NCBI GenBank assembly: GCA_009469685.1
Contig: SSTA01000098.1
Span: forward strand, 1 to 51,619
Direction: 5' to 3'
DNA: 51,619 nt
Origin: Azonexaceae bacterium
Lineage (GTDB): Bacteria > Pseudomonadota > Gammaproteobacteria > Burkholderiales > Rhodocyclaceae
The first letter of the stretch is position 1; each line of letters starts with the position of its first letter. Positions 51,436-51,619 of this stretch are shown piece after piece. A program made the position numbers and the translations under genes. The notes beneath the pieces are model-generated. The model made no database searches. It saw only the letters and a program-made list of their open reading frames with translations, and had not been told where the DNA came from.

Positions 51436-51619
51436 TAAGTGGTCACAGCCAGGGGGGTGAGTTGGAAGCCGAGTTTTTTAGCGCGCTTGGCGAGGTGGTG
51501 CATGACGCGCTGGCGGTACCGTTCCTCGTAATAGTCCTGCCCCTGGTCCGTATATTCCGTTCCCTTGGTCAGCATCGTGTAGATCAGGCGGGCCAGTTTA
51601 TGGGCGGTGGCGGTGATGG
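51436..51619 (-). mobile_element. IS110-family transposase, C-terminal 60 codons (continues beyond window)
   Basis: The minus-strand frame ends at a TAA (51438-51436) and reads ITATAHKLARLIYTMLTKGT, then EYTDQGQDYYEERYRQRVMH and HLAKRAKKLGFQLTPLAVTT. The pattern H-K-L-A-R ... Y-Y-E-E-R-Y ... A-K-K-L-G is the standard end of IS110 (IS116/IS902) transposases. The DEDD catalytic part lies outside the window. IS110 elements usually lack long terminal repeats, and none is seen between 51331 and 51435. Confidence 0.85.

Noticed and set aside
1..51619. tRNA, rRNA, tmRNA, CRISPR arrays
   Set aside because: None recognised on reading both strands; no regular repeat-spacer pattern.

Overview
The window looks like chromosomal DNA of a GC-rich betaproteobacterium, most likely Rhodocyclales-like. 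This is inferred from the gene order sdhC-sdhD-sdhA-sdhB-sdhE, gltA, sucA-sucB-lpdA, zapE with a divergent gntR/mdh pair, together with PEP-CTERM/exosortase genes, a FeeM-type N-acyl amino acid synthase and a PQQ alcohol-oxidation locus. No rRNA, tRNA or CRISPR array was recognised.

Layout. 1-5.2 kb: tail of a glycine-zipper envelope protein, metY, a FeeM-like N-acyl amino acid synthase, and on the minus strand a secretin-N-domain-like exported protein with a small membrane protein, then zapE. 5.3-15.9 kb: an almost unbroken minus-strand TCA-cycle block (succinate dehydrogenase with its flavinylation factor, citrate synthase, 2-oxoglutarate dehydrogenase E1/E2/E3). 16-18 kb: a GntR/UTRA regulator divergent from malate dehydrogenase with a perfect 14-bp palindrome between them. 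18-21.7 kb: a DUF302 protein whose 5' region overlaps a strongly structured, terminator-ended RNA candidate, and a TonB-dependent receptor with a terminated leader. 21.7-23.5 kb: two-gene unit of an apparently domesticated ISL3-transposase-N-terminus-like protein and an unknown partner.

23.5-39.9 kb is a quinoprotein (PQQ) alcohol-oxidation region. A long minus-strand run (SoxYZ-like carrier, quinoprotein-relay metallohydrolase, TonB broken by an in-frame amber codon, histidine kinase, response regulator, prolyl aminopeptidase, HDOD protein) lies divergent from an ExaF/PedH-type dehydrogenase carrying the extra Asp linked to lanthanide use. Downstream are a second kinase/regulator pair, three c-type cytochromes including PedF, a cytochrome b561 and a MxaJ/XoxJ-like binding protein. 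Two AcoR-type sigma-54 activators sit in the same region, and strong -24/-12 promoters precede the dehydrogenase, the c551-like cytochrome and pedF. The proposal is one sigma-54-controlled regulon in which the dehydrogenase passes electrons to PedF and the other cytochromes.

41.9-51.6 kb: remains of a hybrid histidine kinase, a CitE-like CoA-ester lyase, truC, a CBS-domain protein, the PEP-CTERM TPR protein PrsT, an exosortase-sorted surface protein with its own -24/-12 promoter, an ankyrin-repeat protein, and finally an AT-richer ATP-grasp gene next to a window-truncated IS110-family transposase, which looks like horizontally acquired DNA. All function assignments are by motif recognition by eye; no database search was run.
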